The translations under genes and the position numbers were made by a program. Shown one piece after another: positions 63,064-64,000 of a stretch of 64,000 bases of DNA. The notes beneath the pieces are model-generated. The model saw nothing but the letters and a program-made list of their open reading frames with translations, was not told the DNA's origin and did no database searches. Source of the DNA: Deltaproteobacteria bacterium HGW-Deltaproteobacteria-19 (lineage in GTDB: Bacteria; Desulfobacterota; Syntrophia; Syntrophales; PHBD01); contig PHBD01000011.1 in NCBI GenBank assembly GCA_002841865.1, positions 124,001-188,000 on the forward strand, given 5' to 3'. Positions within the stretch are counted from its first letter, which is position 1. Every line of letters begins with the position of its first letter.

Positions 63064-63587
63064 GAGGAAAATACGGGCAGAGATCCGCAGGACTTCCCGG
63101 AGTGTGAAAACGGAAATGCCGCTGCCCGCCAGGTGCCGGTGTTTCCTCGGGCAGGAACAGGGCGGGCGGCGGAGAGTGGTGTTTTCTTTTCCACGGTCCT
63201 TATGATACCATGCTGCACAGAAGTAACAGCTCGATAAAATACCCTGTTGCCCGGACTGCGCCATGGCTTTCGCCGCTCTACCGGATTCATGGGGAACCGT
63301 GAATGCCCCAATCCTCCCGCATTCTTGACAAACCGGGGCGGGATGGTCAAATTGATTCGACAGTCAGGGGAGACGGGCGATCCGTCTCGCCATGGCACAG
63401 TGCTTATCCATTATGATCCGGGTTTTCCCCCGACAGGGAATGCCGGGACCATCCCGATTCCTGAAAAAGCAACATCGGAACGCAATGGCGGACGGTTGTC
63501 CGCATCCGGATCTCGCAATCGTCGTTATCCCGGCGTCCCGAGGCACGGGCATCCAAGAGAAAAACTAACCACAAGGAGGTTGATCAA
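63064..63587. other. Intergenic region between divergent lexA and rubrerythrin genes
   Basis: About 520 bases with no supported gene; the open frames lack ribosome sites. A TTGACA at about 63326-63331 facing rubrerythrin is a candidate -35 without a clear -10. I see no other structure. Confidence 0.4.
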
Positions 63588-64000
63588 ATGGCAAAATCGT
63601 TGAAGGGATCCAAGACGGAGAAGAACCTGCTGGCCGCCTTTGCCGGCGAGTCCCAGGCAAGGAACCGATACACCTACTTTGCCAGTGCGGCCCGGAAGGA
63701 GGGCTTCGAGCAGATCGCCAACATCTTCATGGAGACGGCGGAGAACGAAAAGGAGCACGCCAAGGTGTTCTTCAAGCACCTGGAGGGCGGAGATGTCGAG
63801 ATCACGGCCATGTACCCCGCCGGCGTCGTCGGCAATACGAAAGCCAACCTGGAGGCCGCCGCTGCCGGTGAAAACATGGAGTGGACCACCCTTTACCAGG
63901 ACTTCGCCAAAACCGCCAAGGACGAGGGCTTCCCGGAGGTTTTCCGTTCCTTCGACCAGATTGCCAAGGTGGAGCGTTTCCATGAAGCCCGCTACCGGAA
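63588..64000 (+). CDS. rbr: Rubrerythrin, N-terminal part (3' truncated by window edge)
   Basis: An oxygen/peroxide-defence di-iron protein typical of anaerobes. The first 137 residues are visible. The frame starts [20 protein letters not shown], and the di-iron helices show [11 protein letters not shown] and E-N-E-K-E-H-A-K, the two Glu-rich helix pairs of the ferritin-like bundle. AAGGAGG lies 8 bases before the ATG. The C-terminal rubredoxin-like zinc/iron site is outside the window, so whether it is full-length cannot be seen. Confidence 0.93.
   Translation, partial: MAKSLKGSKTEKNLLAAFAGESQARNRYTYFASAARKEGFEQIANIFMETAENEKEHAKVFFKHLEGGDVEITAMYPAGVVGNTKANLEAAAAGENMEWTTLYQDFAKTAKDEGFPEVFRSFDQIAKVERFHEARYR

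Noticed and set aside
63247-63603. Open frame between lexA and rubrerythrin
   Set aside because: Overlaps the rubrerythrin start and ribosome site in another frame and has no protein features.

Overview
The window is a GC-rich bacterial chromosome segment. It most resembles a syntrophic deltaproteobacterium of the Syntrophales/Syntrophaceae type (Syntrophus- or Smithella-like, Desulfobacterota). The main reasons are an AMP-forming acetyl-CoA synthetase next to etfBA and a membrane-bound EtfAB:quinone oxidoreductase-type Fe-S protein, several acyl-CoA ligases, indolepyruvate:ferredoxin oxidoreductase, a PxxKW-type cysteine-rich protein, a partial PTS (IID-HPr-EI), rubrerythrin and a compact LexA. 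The species assignment is inference from gene content; no database search was possible.

Layout. 1-5.1 kb: the end of an SDR gene, then a minus-strand operon fmdB-hflX followed by three CsgG/FlgO-like envelope proteins. 5.2-7.0 kb: a porin-like outer-membrane protein with a structured leader. 7.9-16.1 kb: plus-strand energy and acyl-CoA metabolism (acs, etfB, etfA, EMO-type oxidoreductase, fadD-like ligase). 16.1-19.7 kb: minus-strand sugar genes (UDP-glucuronate decarboxylase, UDP-glucose dehydrogenase, archaeal-type phosphoglycerate mutase). 20.0-24.0 kb: rsmI, a small PopZ/DUF2497-like protein, three envelope proteins (FlgT-like, DUF799-like lipoprotein, FecR domain) and a pgsA-like gene. 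24.1-31.7 kb: tRNA-Val(GAC) and the classic translation cluster thrS-infC-rpmI-rplT-pheS-pheT-ihfA-merR, in which infC appears to start at ATC. 31.8-37.8 kb: PxxKW protein, PTS IID-HPr-EI and plsB. 38.0-41.4 kb: enolase, ttcA-like gene, smpB and tmRNA (ssrA, tag ANNYDYALAA).

41.4-43.3 kb, directly after ssrA, is AT-richer and looks like an islet: a long imperfect inverted repeat, an SLOG-like orphan, a helicase remnant and a Tat-exported sulfite-oxidase-like protein. 43.3-47.0 kb: iorB, iorA and an upstream F420-hydrogenase-beta-like gene broken by a frameshifting deletion. 47.1-52.1 kb: an envelope-sensing block with a histidine kinase carrying a Pro-rich periplasmic insert, its response regulator, a divergent small Pro/Cys-rich exported protein, a Gly-rich lipoprotein and an ECF sigma factor. 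52.1-57.5 kb: QueG-like Fe-S protein with HEAT repeats, TetR regulator, a glycosyltransferase fused to a permuted papain-fold domain, and a DedA protein. 57.7-62.1 kb: a MerR-controlled fatty-acid/acyl-CoA cluster (FabK-like oxidoreductase, acyl-CoA ligase, thioesterase). 62.2-64.0 kb: lexA with an SOS box exactly between its -35 and -10 elements, a small membrane protein downstream of it, and the start of a rubrerythrin gene.

The strongest leads for something less described are the glycosyltransferase-papain fusion, the CsgG-like trio read from the hflX operon, the non-canonical ATC start proposed for hflX alongside infC, the post-ssrA islet, and three copies of a GGGGACAGA-type palindrome used as terminator-like elements.
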